Virus record (IMG/VR): IMGVR_UViG_3300042888_000872
Coordinates: 1-44,530 of that record
Source: a virus
Direction: 5' to 3' (one strand)
Length of the DNA stretch: 44,530 nucleotides
A program made the translations under genes and the position numbers. The notes beneath the pieces are model-generated. The model worked only from the letters and a program-made list of their open reading frames with translations. It searched no databases and had not been told where the DNA came from. Shown here piece by piece: positions 15,274-24,421 of this stretch; position 1 is the first letter of the stretch; each line of letters begins with the position of its first letter.

Positions 15274-18200
15274 GTGGCTCTGAACTTTGATGCGAAACTC
15301 TCACTTGATGTTTCGGAATTCCTTGCATCCATTCAAAAGGCCGAGAACGCTGTAGATGGGCTTAGAAAAAAGCTAGCAACCCCAATAAAGATGCCTGGAG
15401 CTTCAGGCACACCTAGCGGCATTCCTGGCCGTCAGCAAGCCTCTAACGACTCTGCTGGCGATAGAATGGGCGACGATGCAGAGAGAAACTCTGCTAGAGC
15501 CAGATACGCGCTTTATGATGTAGCCGCTGCATACCAGCAAGTTCAACAAATCGGTACTGAAGCGCTAAAGGCTATGATCGGCACAGCTGCGGAATACGAA
15601 AGATCTTTTGCTAACGTAGCAAGAACAACAGACTTTGTTAGCGTAAAAATAGGCGAAGCTGCTGAATCTATGAAATATTCCCTAAGTCAGCTTGCGGAAG
15701 AAATACCTGTAACCTTTAGCAAGATTACAGAAATTGCCACTGTAGGAAACCAACTTGGTATTGCGCAGGGAGAACTTGTTGGTTTTACTAAAACAGTTGC
15801 TCAGTTCGCCACCATCACAGGAATTAGCGTTGACCAAGCCGCTCTAAGCTTTGGTCGTATCGGTGAGCTTTTAGCTAAGACCGGTGAATCAACAGACTTT
15901 AATGCTTTGGGCTCATCCATTGCCTATGCCGGTGTAAAAGCTGTGGCTACTGAAACACAGATTCTTTCTGTAACAAAAGAAATTGCCACAACAGCAAAGA
16001 TGGCTAAGTTTGGCACAGCGGATGTAGTTGGTCTGGCTACTGCGCTTTCATCTCTTGGTATTGCACCTGAAGCTGCTCGCGGATCTATTATTAGAAGCTT
16101 TGCTCTAATCAATCAAGCTGTTGGTGAGGGTGGGGATAAACTCAAGGCTTACGCAGATGTCGCTGGTCAGCCTGCCGAAATTTTTGCACAAACATGGACA
16201 ACTAATGGTCAAAAAGCATTTGGTCAGTTCTTGCAAGGTTTGCAGTCACTAAGCGATGGCGGAAAAAACCTTGATACTGTTCTTCGTGGCCTTGGTGTGC
16301 AGAACGTTCGTGACATTCAAACGATCCAAAAACTTGGTGACAACTATGAAGTCTACGCTGATTCTATTAGAAACGCAAACAAAGGTTTTGAAGAAGGTAC
16401 TTTCCTTGCGGCTGCATATGGTCAAATTCAAGAAACAGTTGCAGCAAAAATTGAGATTGTTCAAAACAAATTTAACAACTTTTTAGCAACTACCGGAGAA
16501 GCCTCTTTCCCAGGAGTTCAACTTCTGCTAGATCTTCTAGGATCATTGATTGATCAATTAAACTCTTTTGCTAGAAACCCTTTTGGAAAAGTAATTATAG
16601 GTTTTGTTACAGTTGCTACGGCACTGGCTGTGGCAATTGCTGCCATTAACGCAGTTGTTGCTATCACTAAAGCAACGATGATGGCTTATGCAATCGCGAT
16701 GGAAACAACAGCGGTAGCAAGCTCATCGGCAGCAGCTTCTACTGCAGCAGTTGGAACAGCAGCTACCGCAACCACAGCACAGGTAGGGTTTGCAACAATT
16801 GCGCTTAGAGCTTTTCAAGTTGCCGCAAAAGCCTCTGGCTGGTTGCTGGTTGTTTATGCCGGTATTCAAGCAGTCAGTTACCTTGGTGACGCTTTTGAAA
16901 AAGCAACTAATTCAGCTGAATACTTTGCGCGAAAAGCTGAAGAATCTTTAAATGGTTTTGCCGGAATGCAAGAGGCCTTAGCTGCAGATTATTCAGCCGC
17001 TTTAGAAAAGTATGGAAGTGAAGCTGCAGTAAATGCAGCAATCGCTTCGGGTGAGCTTGACGGCATGACTGCAAGCATGGAGAACAATAGCGAAGAAGCT
17101 CAAAAAGCTCAGCAAATAGCTGAAGGCTATGGTGTGATGCTTGGCACAAATGTGGTTGATGGGGTCGAAGACGCAACAAGTGCAATCGAGGAGCAAAACA
17201 TTGTTCTTGGTGAAAACTATAAAGCTTGGCTCAAAAACAGAATATTACAAAGTGGTACTTTTTCAGGTTTAGCAAATAGTGAAATGGCTATAAACGCTCT
17301 TCGTGAGGTTGGCTACTCATTTGAAGGAATAATGAAGGCCTCAGAAGATGGGGAGCAAGGTATTAATGATTACCTTGACAGCTTGGCCAGGGCTAGCGGT
17401 TACAATGGTATTCTAGGTTTTAAAGATAGCCTTAATGCTGTTACACAAGGCGCAATGACTAAATTTATTGAGGCTATCGTTGGAGCTAGATCAGAATCTT
17501 TCTTACTTGGATATGGCTTAACTGAAGCGGCTGAAGCGGCTGAGACTTTAGCTAAAGCTCCTGAAAGATTCCTAGAATCCACAAAGAGCATAGCTAAGGC
17601 ACGAACTATCTGGGATTACATGACAGAGGTTCAAGATAAACTTCAAACTGCTTTTGACTGGCGTTACGCTTCAAAGAATGCGGCAGATGAACTTTATACT
17701 GCATGGAAAAAAGTTTCTATCAGCTTTAAAGAAGCTAATAAAGAAATAAGAGAACTAAAAACTTCTATGAGCAGTTTGACCGCTGATAGATCCATCCTTG
17801 AATACCAACTTTCTATTGCAATTAAATATGGCGACACTTTAAGAGCTAATGCAATTCAAGCTGAGCTAAATGCTAACTCGGACAAAATGGCCGAAAACAG
17901 AGCAGCTCAAGCCAAAGCGACACAAGATGCGAGCACAGCTTTGAAGGGGAATAGCGATGCAGCTATTAGAAACCGCCAAACAATGCAAAGCCTTACGCAA
18001 ACAGACTTGTCATATTTGACAACTTTGAAAACAACTACAAAAGACACAGCATCGCTTATTGCTAAAGCAACTAATGCTAAAGAGGATTTTATCTCTAGGG
18101 GTGTTGCGCTTGGTTTTAGCCAAACGGATCTTGATTATTATGCTAAGGATTACGATAACTTTATCAAGATAATTAAAAACACTTCAAGCAAAATTGATCT

Positions 18201-18804
18201 ACCGATGAGTGTTTATCTTGGTTTTGATGGAGCAGATGCGGCTCTTCATAAGTGGAAAGTTGCAAACCAAACTCTCAGCGTAAAAGTAAAAGTAGAAAAC
18301 CCTGATTGGCTTGCCTACCAAGCTGGTATCAGCGCTCAAGATTTACAGCAATACCAAACCGCAAAGCAGGCAATAAAAGATGGTACAAGAAACCCACCTG
18401 CTCCAGCAAAATCTTGGCAAATGATTGTCAATGACTTTGAAAAGAAGTATGGCAAAAAATTTGCATCAGGTGGTTTAGTAACCGGCCCTGGCACTGGCAC
18501 TAGCGATAGTGTGCGAGCTAACCTATCCAATGGTGAATATGTTGTAAAAGCCTCTGCAGTTAGTCGTGTTGGTGTTGGATTCTTAAATGCTCTAAATAAT
18601 CAACAAGGTTTATCAATGCCAGCAAGTTCAGTTGTTTCTGCAAGCTCTTCAGGTGGATCAAATGTTGTTTATCTTTCCCCTGATGATCGTGCCCTACTTC
18701 GTGCAGCTATCGATAGACCTGTAAACTTGTACACAGATAACGCTAAGATTGCACAGTCAGCTAATGAAGGAAATGTTTTGTTAGCCCAGAGAGGTAGAAA
18801 CTAA
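15274..18804 (+). CDS. Tape measure protein
   Basis: This 1176-residue protein sets tail length and is ejected during infection. It is long, helical and Ala/Lys/Gln-rich, and follows the tail assembly chaperones. There is a hydrophobic block at about residues 438-480 (VIIGFVTVATALAVAIAAIN) and another near 515-540, likely membrane-interacting as in other tape measures. The C-terminal part (FASGGLVTGPGTGTSDSV) has the Gly-rich motif common at the end of tape measure proteins. By the usual rule of about 0.15 nm per residue the tail would be about 175 nm. It starts at GTG 15274 and overlaps the next gene by one base. Confidence 0.9.
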   Translation: MALNFDAKLSLDVSEFLASIQKAENAVDGLRKKLATPIKMPGASGTPSGIPGRQQASNDSAGDRMGDDAERNSARARYALYDVAAAYQQVQQIGTEALKAMIGTAAEYERSFANVARTTDFVSVKIGEAAESMKYSLSQLAEEIPVTFSKITEIATVGNQLGIAQGELVGFTKTVAQFATITGISVDQAALSFGRIGELLAKTGESTDFNALGSSIAYAGVKAVATETQILSVTKEIATTAKMAKFGTADVVGLATALSSLGIAPEAARGSIIRSFALINQAVGEGGDKLKAYADVAGQPAEIFAQTWTTNGQKAFGQFLQGLQSLSDGGKNLDTVLRGLGVQNVRDIQTIQKLGDNYEVYADSIRNANKGFEEGTFLAAAYGQIQETVAAKIEIVQNKFNNFLATTGEASFPGVQLLLDLLGSLIDQLNSFARNPFGKVIIGFVTVATALAVAIAAINAVVAITKATMMAYAIAMETTAVASSSAAASTAAVGTAATATTAQVGFATIALRAFQVAAKASGWLLVVYAGIQAVSYLGDAFEKATNSAEYFARKAEESLNGFAGMQEALAADYSAALEKYGSEAAVNAAIASGELDGMTASMENNSEEAQKAQQIAEGYGVMLGTNVVDGVEDATSAIEEQNIVLGENYKAWLKNRILQSGTFSGLANSEMAINALREVGYSFEGIMKASEDGEQGINDYLDSLARASGYNGILGFKDSLNAVTQGAMTKFIEAIVGARSESFLLGYGLTEAAEAAETLAKAPERFLESTKSIAKARTIWDYMTEVQDKLQTAFDWRYASKNAADELYTAWKKVSISFKEANKEIRELKTSMSSLTADRSILEYQLSIAIKYGDTLRANAIQAELNANSDKMAENRAAQAKATQDASTALKGNSDAAIRNRQTMQSLTQTDLSYLTTLKTTTKDTASLIAKATNAKEDFISRGVALGFSQTDLDYYAKDYDNFIKIIKNTSSKIDLPMSVYLGFDGADAALHKWKVANQTLSVKVKVENPDWLAYQAGISAQDLQQYQTAKQAIKDGTRNPPAPAKSWQMIVNDFEKKYGKKFASGGLVTGPGTGTSDSVRANLSNGEYVVKASAVSRVGVGFLNALNNQQGLSMPASSVVSASSSGGSNVVYLSPDDRALLRAAIDRPVNLYTDNAKIAQSANEGNVLLAQRGRN

Positions 18805-19691
18805 TGGCCGGTCAAGTTTATTTTGGTAACGCAAACTTTCAAACTTTTATCGTTGCTCCGCAAAGTGGTATGACTGCTAGTTCATCTGGGTATTCTGCTA
18901 CAACTGAATTGTTAAATGGTAGATCTTTTGTTAAGCGTTCTTTTGGAGCTTCTAGAAAGTTCAATGCTTCCTGGATTGGCCCAATGAACTCTACGGACAT
19001 GTCGACTAGCCTTCAAACCATAAAAGATTTTGCGGATGGTTTTTATGGTAATGGTAAATGTTTTTGGCTTGACCCTTATGCAGTAAACCAAAATGTTATG
19101 CCCACACATTGGGCCTCTCCGGCTTTAGCAGAATACGACTGGCCAGCAATCTCAGCCACAGTTACCCCGACTTTTAACAGCCTTAGCCCAGCAAATGGAT
19201 TCCCTTCAAAGCTAGCCAGCTATGTGTTACCGGCCAATCACGTTGATGCTCGCAAATTGACAATTATAATTCCATCAACACATACTTTACATATTGGTTG
19301 GCATGCATCAGCAGCTGGCATAAGTGCTTCTTCAGCGGCTGGAATAAGGATGGCTGGCTATAATATCAGCGGATCTCCGCAGTCAGCAGTGAACCCAGTA
19401 AGCCTGCTTACAGGTGGCACTACTAGAACTAACCAAACTTTTAGCGGATCAACAACTTCTAGGGTTGAAATATATCTTGCAAATGGTGGCGGAAGCAGCT
19501 CGACTGTTTTGCTGTCTGCAATAATTGCACAGGTTTTACCTACCGGAACTTCTGTTGCGTCTGGTGGATTTATTGACGGCAAGGGAACCACAGCACTTCA
19601 ATTTGCTGGCCCTTTGGAAATAGAATATTACAGCTCTGCCGTAAACAGCGGGCAGATTGGTTTATCTACAACTTTCGTTGAGGTTGACTGA
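18804..19691 (+). CDS. Minor tail protein, distal-tail (Dit)-like
   Basis: This 295-residue protein begins directly after the tape measure (TAATG overlap). Distal tail proteins occupy this position; they form the ring at the tube tip. The N-terminal half contains SFVKRSFGASRKFNASWIG, a pattern shared with actinophage minor tail proteins of this slot. The C-terminal half is a Ser/Gly/Thr-rich beta domain that looks like a carbohydrate-binding or decoration module. Assignment is mainly by gene order. Confidence 0.6.
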   Translation: MAGQVYFGNANFQTFIVAPQSGMTASSSGYSATTELLNGRSFVKRSFGASRKFNASWIGPMNSTDMSTSLQTIKDFADGFYGNGKCFWLDPYAVNQNVMPTHWASPALAEYDWPAISATVTPTFNSLSPANGFPSKLASYVLPANHVDARKLTIIIPSTHTLHIGWHASAAGISASSAAGIRMAGYNISGSPQSAVNPVSLLTGGTTRTNQTFSGSTTSRVEIYLANGGGSSSTVLLSAIIAQVLPTGTSVASGGFIDGKGTTALQFAGPLEIEYYSSAVNSGQIGLSTTFVEVD

Positions 19692-21250
19692 TGCCTACTA
19701 AGCTAATAACTTCTGGCACAGGGAAGATAGTAAGTGATTCACTTATATCGTTTTCCTACTCCGAGGATGCCACACCTTTAGAGCCTACTTCTAGCAATGG
19801 TGGAACTAGCCAAGTTTCTTTTTCTGGCGTTGAGGAAACATCAAATGCTGGACTAGTAAACACAAAGCTAATGATCGGCAACCAGACCAGCATTCAAGAT
19901 AGTGATTATGGCACTGTGCAGTTTAATGTCAAAAAAGTTTCCACTAACGCAGCTGGTATTGCGACTGTTATTGGCGATTCAATTCAGTCAAGACTAAATG
20001 TAATTAAGACTGCAGCACCTTTTTCTGGCACCTTAGCGGGAGCAATAGATTACTACTGCGGGCTTTGCGGTATTACCGGATCATCTAGGGTTATAGACAT
20101 TGCACTCAATGGTAGATCAGTAAACTTTATTGGCTGGAGCGGTAACGTCTGGGAGTACCTAAAAGATCTGTGCTCTGTAATGAGTTACAACACAACAGAT
20201 AGATCGCCAGTTGAAATTTACTTTACTGGCACAGCCGTTGGGTTCAGGCCTGCTTTGACCTCAACGGTAAATCTTTCTGAATACCAGTCTGATGTAAATC
20301 AGTCTGTCGAGATCTTTGAAGTTGCCCAAACTATTGATGTTTATTCATACAACACAGTTGCTAAAACTAACGCAATTGTTTATGACTTAGAGTATTACAA
20401 TCCCGATCGCAGCAATCCTCAAAAATCATTTTTATCTAGCTTTTCAGATTCTTTTGAAGTCAACCCTGGCCAAAGCGTTACCAAAGTTTTTAAGATTGAT
20501 GCCAGCCTTATTAGCATCAAGCAACCTGACTGTGTTTCAACAATTTCCCCTTTTCCGTACGATCCTTCAACTTCTGGTAATGGCCAGTATGTTATTGCCG
20601 GATCTGATGGACTGCCAATTCAGCCTGCACAGTGGTTAGGTCAGGGTGGAAGTTTAGTTGTTGCCATTGGAGATAATCCTAATGAGATTAAGATAACAGT
20701 AACCGCACCTGCTGTAAATGGTATTTTAAAGACAAATGGGGAACTTGGATTTGCGCCATACAGAATCGGTAAAGAAACCGCTGGCTCCGGTTTTGACTAT
20801 CCTGCAATCTATATTGTGGGTAACGGAATATTTTACAATAAAGTAAAATCAACTTTTACTACCGGAGCAGATGCTGGGATTACAACTAACCCTGAAGCTC
20901 CTGAAGTAGACAACATTTTTATTACAGATAACTTTACTTTAGCCAATGCCAGCCTTGCCGCAGCACAAGCAATCTGTGCTCCTAAAATTTCTGTAAACGG
21001 ATCTTCTGCTTCAGGCTTTTCTTTTGGGTCAAGCATTGGAAAGTCTTTCAACTTAAACGCAAATAGATTTAGACTAAATTCTATTTCTTTCAATGAATCC
21101 GGTGTTTCATGGTCGGCAGAAGAAGCTGTAACTTTTGCAGATTTTAACTTAGTAAATACTGGCAAAACTTTTTCTCAATTCAACTCAGTAATTACTGCTA
21201 ATATGACATTTACAGATCTTTCTATCATCCCTTTGACGACTGGAGTGTAA
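19691..21250 (+). CDS. Minor tail protein, tail-hub (Tal/gp27)-like
   Basis: This 519-residue protein is in the position of the tail-associated hub protein. The first 60 residues suggest beta strands (ISFSYSEDATPLEPTSSNGG). A middle part with GTLAGAIDYYCGLCG and NFIGWSGNVWEYLKDLCSV resembles hub proteins that form the base of the central spike. The C-terminal third is beta-rich. It overlaps both neighbours by one base, so the minor tail genes are coupled. Function is from order and weak pattern. Confidence 0.55.
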   Translation: MPTKLITSGTGKIVSDSLISFSYSEDATPLEPTSSNGGTSQVSFSGVEETSNAGLVNTKLMIGNQTSIQDSDYGTVQFNVKKVSTNAAGIATVIGDSIQSRLNVIKTAAPFSGTLAGAIDYYCGLCGITGSSRVIDIALNGRSVNFIGWSGNVWEYLKDLCSVMSYNTTDRSPVEIYFTGTAVGFRPALTSTVNLSEYQSDVNQSVEIFEVAQTIDVYSYNTVAKTNAIVYDLEYYNPDRSNPQKSFLSSFSDSFEVNPGQSVTKVFKIDASLISIKQPDCVSTISPFPYDPSTSGNGQYVIAGSDGLPIQPAQWLGQGGSLVVAIGDNPNEIKITVTAPAVNGILKTNGELGFAPYRIGKETAGSGFDYPAIYIVGNGIFYNKVKSTFTTGADAGITTNPEAPEVDNIFITDNFTLANASLAAAQAICAPKISVNGSSASGFSFGSSIGKSFNLNANRFRLNSISFNESGVSWSAEEAVTFADFNLVNTGKTFSQFNSVITANMTFTDLSIIPLTTGV

Positions 21251-21879
21251 TGCCTTTACCTGACAGTAATTTACCTACATCATCCTTGCCTTGGGCCAGA
21301 GAGGTTGAAAAGCAATTAGCTACAGTAAGCAATACTGTTTCAATCAATGAGATAAATAACTCTGCTAGAGATGCTGCTAGTGAAACTAACTTGAACAATT
21401 TGCTAGGGCTTATGGCAGATCAAATTGAGCTAACTACCTACTCAAAAGAACTATCTTTTGGGGCTAACCAGTCGGTTAGTTTTACTTCTGGCCCAGGAAA
21501 CTTTGTTTCAAATACTGCTGATTTGAATATAAACATAAATTTAAATAAAGCAAGAAACCTTTTAATAAACTACTCAACTTATTACATAGCGCAAACAGAC
21601 ACAATTAACGCCACATCTAGTAGCTATGTATTTTCTACAACACTTTTTGTTGACGGAGTTCAGGTTGATTTTCAGTCAAATGGTAGTTCGCAGCTAATAA
21701 ATATAGCGGGTAATCAGCTTGTGGACTATGGTTCCATAAACCTTGTAAAGCTAGTGCCAGTTTTGCCTGGAATTCACACAGTTTCTGTAAAAGTAGAGTA
21801 TTTTGGATCGCCACCAACCGGAGGCTCGGTCTTGATGAACACCTCCGGAGACAACCTAATTGTCACAGTAGTACAGTAA
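21250..21879 (+). CDS. Minor tail protein
   Basis: This 209-residue protein follows the hub protein with a one-base overlap. The first 70 residues are helical (LPWAREVEKQLATVSNTVS), and the rest is a beta-sandwich-like domain rich in Asn, Ser and Thr (NININLNKARNLLINYSTYY). This layout, a helical anchor plus beta head, is usual for short tail-tip proteins. No specific family is recognised. Confidence 0.55.
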   Translation: MPLPDSNLPTSSLPWAREVEKQLATVSNTVSINEINNSARDAASETNLNNLLGLMADQIELTTYSKELSFGANQSVSFTSGPGNFVSNTADLNININLNKARNLLINYSTYYIAQTDTINATSSSYVFSTTLFVDGVQVDFQSNGSSQLINIAGNQLVDYGSINLVKLVPVLPGIHTVSVKVEYFGSPPTGGSVLMNTSGDNLIVTVVQ

Positions 21880-21895
21880 GGTATAATATAAGTTA
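21860..21895 (+). promoter_or_regulatory. Promoter TTGTCA-16-TATAAT with leaderless layout
   Basis: TTGTCA (21860-21865), a 16-base spacer and a perfect TATAAT (21882-21887) form the best late-arm promoter. Seven bases later comes ATG 21895, with no SD between, so the receptor-binding-type protein would be translated from a leaderless mRNA. Confidence 0.65.
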
Positions 21896-23070
21896 TGGCA
21901 GCTAATACATCAAGAGGTATAACATACCCAACTTCAGGAGATTCAGTAGCTCCACTAGAAACAGTCTTTAACGTTCTAGCGACTACTACTAACACAGCTA
22001 TGGGCAACCTAGCAGCAACCGATATCGTTTCGGGTACATTGCCTATTGCAAGAGGTGGAACTGGCGGCACAACTCAGGCGACTGCACTTTCGGCTTTAGG
22101 TGCTTTGGATTTTGGTAAAAACCATATTATAAATGGTGCTTTTGATATTTGGCAGAGAGCTAGTACTGGAACAAGCACAACTGCTACCGGATACTTTGCT
22201 GATCGCTGGAGATATTTAGTAGCCGGTGGAACCTCTAAAGTATTTACTCAATCTAGGCAAACCTTTACTGCGGGAACAGCCCCAGTAGCAGGCCAAGAAG
22301 GCAGATTCTTTTATAGAGTTGCAGTTACTACTGCAGGAACTTCATATACTTCAGAACTTGTTGAACAACCTATTGAAGATGTAAGAACCTTTGCTAACTC
22401 TCAAGTTACAGTAAGCTTTTACGCTAAAACAACGTCAGGAACGTTGGCTGTAACACCACGCCTTGTGCAGAACTTTGGTACAGGTGGAGCCCCTTCAGGT
22501 AACGTAACAACTGCTGCAAGCGCTGTAACATTAACTACTTCTTGGCAGAGATTTACTGCAACACTAACTGTGCCAAGCATTGCTACCAGAACTATTGGAA
22601 GCAATGAAGATTCAGCACTAGTTCTTTCCTTCTTATTGCCTAATAACACTCTTTATACAATGGATCTTTGGGGCGTGCAAGTAGAGCAAGGTTCTGTCGC
22701 AACAAACTTTGCTACATCAGGAGTTTCACAGCAAGCAGAGCTTAGTTTAGCTCAAAGGTATTACTACCGTCTTTATAACCCATCTGGAACCGCAACAACA
22801 TTTGGAACCGGTGTAAGATTTAGCACTACGGTCGCTTGGGTTTATGTTAAATTCCCGATCACAATGAGAATATCTCCAAGTGCTCTGGAAACTGGCGGAA
22901 CAATAGATGTTGTTACTACTAGCGGACTAAGCTCTACCACAACTTTTGGTGAAGCTAACCCTGACGGTGCAAGAATTATTTGCACAACTACAGCAGTTGC
23001 AGCTTCAGGTGTAGCAGTAGTATCTAGGTTAAATACAGGTGCTTTTGTTGGCTTTAGTGCGGAGCTATAA
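21895..23070 (+). CDS. Receptor-binding / tail fibre protein with lectin-like domain
   Basis: This 391-residue protein has a short N-terminal anchor (MAANTSRGITYPTSGDSV), the ARGGTGGTTQA motif common in tail fibres, then NHIINGAFDIWQRASTG, which is typical of phage tail proteins with a carbohydrate-binding module. The next 150 residues are predicted beta. A C-terminal domain of about 120 residues may be a separate binding head. It likely recognises the host surface. It has its own promoter and is followed by a small coupled gene (TAATG overlap). Confidence 0.7.
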   Translation: MAANTSRGITYPTSGDSVAPLETVFNVLATTTNTAMGNLAATDIVSGTLPIARGGTGGTTQATALSALGALDFGKNHIINGAFDIWQRASTGTSTTATGYFADRWRYLVAGGTSKVFTQSRQTFTAGTAPVAGQEGRFFYRVAVTTAGTSYTSELVEQPIEDVRTFANSQVTVSFYAKTTSGTLAVTPRLVQNFGTGGAPSGNVTTAASAVTLTTSWQRFTATLTVPSIATRTIGSNEDSALVLSFLLPNNTLYTMDLWGVQVEQGSVATNFATSGVSQQAELSLAQRYYYRLYNPSGTATTFGTGVRFSTTVAWVYVKFPITMRISPSALETGGTIDVVTTSGLSSTTTFGEANPDGARIICTTTAVAASGVAVVSRLNTGAFVGFSAEL

Positions 23071-23225
23071 TGAAATACGAAATAATTGAAGTCCAGGGAA
23101 TTGATGGCGTGGAAGAACATGTAATCGTAGAAACTGCAAATAACGAATACATTACTTTTCCTGCCCTTGATTCAAACCCAAACTACATCCAATTCAAAAA
23201 ACAACTTGCTGAGGAGCAAAAATGA
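23070..23225 (+). CDS. Small 51-residue protein between fibre and endolysin genes
   Basis: An ATG at 23070 overlaps the fibre stop (TAATG). The 51-codon frame reads MKYEIIEVQGIDGVEEHVIV and ends in a charged helix (KKQLAEEQK). Its TGA overlaps the endolysin ATG (ATGA). Perfect coupling at both ends and ordinary codon use argue that it is real. The family is not recognised; such proteins at the end of fibre operons may be assembly helpers, but this is a guess. Confidence 0.7.
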   Translation: MKYEIIEVQGIDGVEEHVIVETANNEYITFPALDSNPNYIQFKKQLAEEQK

Positions 23226-23806
23226 TTCAATACCCTTTTGATAAACTTCCACAAATCACTAGCCCTTATGGCTGGAGAGTTCACCCAACACAGAAGACTA
23301 AGAAGCACCACAATGGCGTAGACCTTGTTGCTCCTGCTGGTAGCTGGGTCGAATCTTTTGCACCTGGTCGTGTTGTGCATGCAGGCCCAAGCAAGTCTAA
23401 GAAGTCTGACGGATCTGTCGGTGGGTTTGGCTACCATGTTATTATCCGCCACTTGATCAATGGTGAATATGTTACTAGCGTTTACGCACACTTGCGCAAA
23501 GACAGCATTCAGGTAAAGGCTGGTCAAAAGATTCAGGCCGGAACACCAGTTGGTCGTCAAGGAACAACAGGTGATTCAACTGGTGAGCACCTTCACTTTG
23601 AGATCTGCAAAGGCAAGACTTACCGCTGGAGCAACGACGGATCAAGTTTCTATTCTCCACTTGAATTTATCAAGCATGCTAAAGAGGGTGAGGCTTTGGC
23701 TAAGAAAGCTAAGGCAGCTACTCCAGCAGATGAGCCTGCTCACGAAATGCCAGAGCACAGTATTGCTCCGGTAAAAAATGCTCCGGTAGCTCCAAAAACT
23801 CTATAA
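23222..23806 (+). CDS. Endolysin, M23 family metallopeptidase
   Basis: This 194-residue peptidase cuts peptidoglycan cross-links. The M23 zinc site is complete: His30 and Asp34 in HHNGVDL, His90 in YAHL, and His123/His125 in GEHLHFE. The core (ITSPYGWRVHP at the start) is a standard LytM-like fold. A C-terminal tail of about 45 residues rich in Ala, Lys, Pro and Glu is probably flexible, and no classical wall-binding repeat is visible. There is no signal peptide, so release should depend on the membrane proteins encoded next. It overlaps the preceding small gene by 4 bases. Confidence 0.85.
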   Translation: MIQYPFDKLPQITSPYGWRVHPTQKTKKHHNGVDLVAPAGSWVESFAPGRVVHAGPSKSKKSDGSVGGFGYHVIIRHLINGEYVTSVYAHLRKDSIQVKAGQKIQAGTPVGRQGTTGDSTGEHLHFEICKGKTYRWSNDGSSFYSPLEFIKHAKEGEALAKKAKAATPADEPAHEMPEHSIAPVKNAPVAPKTL

Positions 23807-23823
23807 GGTATACTTGTAAATAT
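23807..23823 (+). promoter_or_regulatory. Phage late promoter -10 box (GGTATACT)
   Basis: TATACT (23809-23814) is just after the endolysin stop and eight bases before a TTG start at 23823. It matches the GGTANNNT late core. It would give the holin candidate a leaderless or nearly leaderless mRNA. Confidence 0.4.
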
Positions 23824-24122
23824 TGGGCGAGATTGGTGTAAAAATGCAAACACGCATTAAAGAAATTCTTGCTATCCTAGGCGTTCTAGCTTGGCGTGGC
23901 TTCGGCGTATTCCTATTTATTCTTGGTGGTGCAGCTGGTTCAGGTGCAGTCATTACAGGTAATCCTCTAACCGGTATTCTTATCGCTTGGGTAACTCTCA
24001 TGCTAGGTATTGTTGGTGCAGTTGGTTATGCAATTGCTGTTACTGGCAGTGTAACCACAGATGATGTTGCTAAGGCAACCAAAGACGCTGTACAAAAGCA
24101 CATAGACGAAACCGAAAAGTAA
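23823..24122 (+). CDS. Holin-like membrane protein
   Basis: This is a 99-residue protein (92 from ATG 23844). There are two hydrophobic segments, about residues 15-42 (ILAILGVLAWRGFGVFLFIL) and 48-75 (TGILIAWVTLMLGIVGAVGY), and a charged C-terminal tail (KATKDAVQKHIDETEK). Size, two membrane spans and position beside the endolysin fit a class II holin. The start is uncertain: TTG 23823 is eight bases after a -10 box, while ATG 23844 has no good SD. Confidence 0.7.
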   Translation: MGEIGVKMQTRIKEILAILGVLAWRGFGVFLFILGGAAGSGAVITGNPLTGILIAWVTLMLGIVGAVGYAIAVTGSVTTDDVAKATKDAVQKHIDETEK

Positions 24123-24364
24123 TGTCTAACGAGCAACCAGAATTATATGTATCTTTAGGGCGACTTGAAGAAGGCATGAGATTTGTTAGAGAATCGCAGG
24201 AGCGTATGGAAAGAAAACTTGACGCACAAGATACTCGTATCAACGAGATCGAGCTTGACGTAAAAGAATTGAAAACCCATAGAACAAATAAAGCCAATTC
24301 AATCGCAATCTGGATCTCAGTGGTTGCAGTGCTAGTTTCGCTAATTTCAAGCTTTATGCCTTAG
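24122..24364 (+). CDS. Membrane-anchored coiled-coil protein (XhlA-like)
   Basis: This 80-residue protein has a long charged helix (RLEEGMRFVRESQERMERKL, INEIELDVKELK) followed by a C-terminal membrane segment (SIAIWISVVAVLVSLISSFM). This is the arrangement of XhlA/hemolysin-like lysis helpers that work with a holin. It overlaps the holin stop (TAATG). It probably acts in lysis timing; the family match is by architecture only. It is the last rightward gene before the terminator. Confidence 0.65.
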   Translation: MSNEQPELYVSLGRLEEGMRFVRESQERMERKLDAQDTRINEIELDVKELKTHRTNKANSIAIWISVVAVLVSLISSFMP

Positions 24365-24386
24365 CAGGCAGAATTACCCGACAAAG

Positions 24387-24421
24387 AAAGTCTCTAGTTT
24401 TTTCTAGGGGCTTTTCTTTTT
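24387..24421. terminator. Bidirectional intrinsic terminator at the convergent junction
   Basis: AAAGTCTCTAG (24387-24397) pairs with CTAGGGGCTTT (24404-24414), 11 bp with two T-G pairs and a TTTTTT loop. TCTTTTT follows on the plus strand and a T/C-rich run follows on the minus strand. It separates the rightward late genes from the leftward genes. The stop codon of the leftward gene lies inside the stem. Confidence 0.8.
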
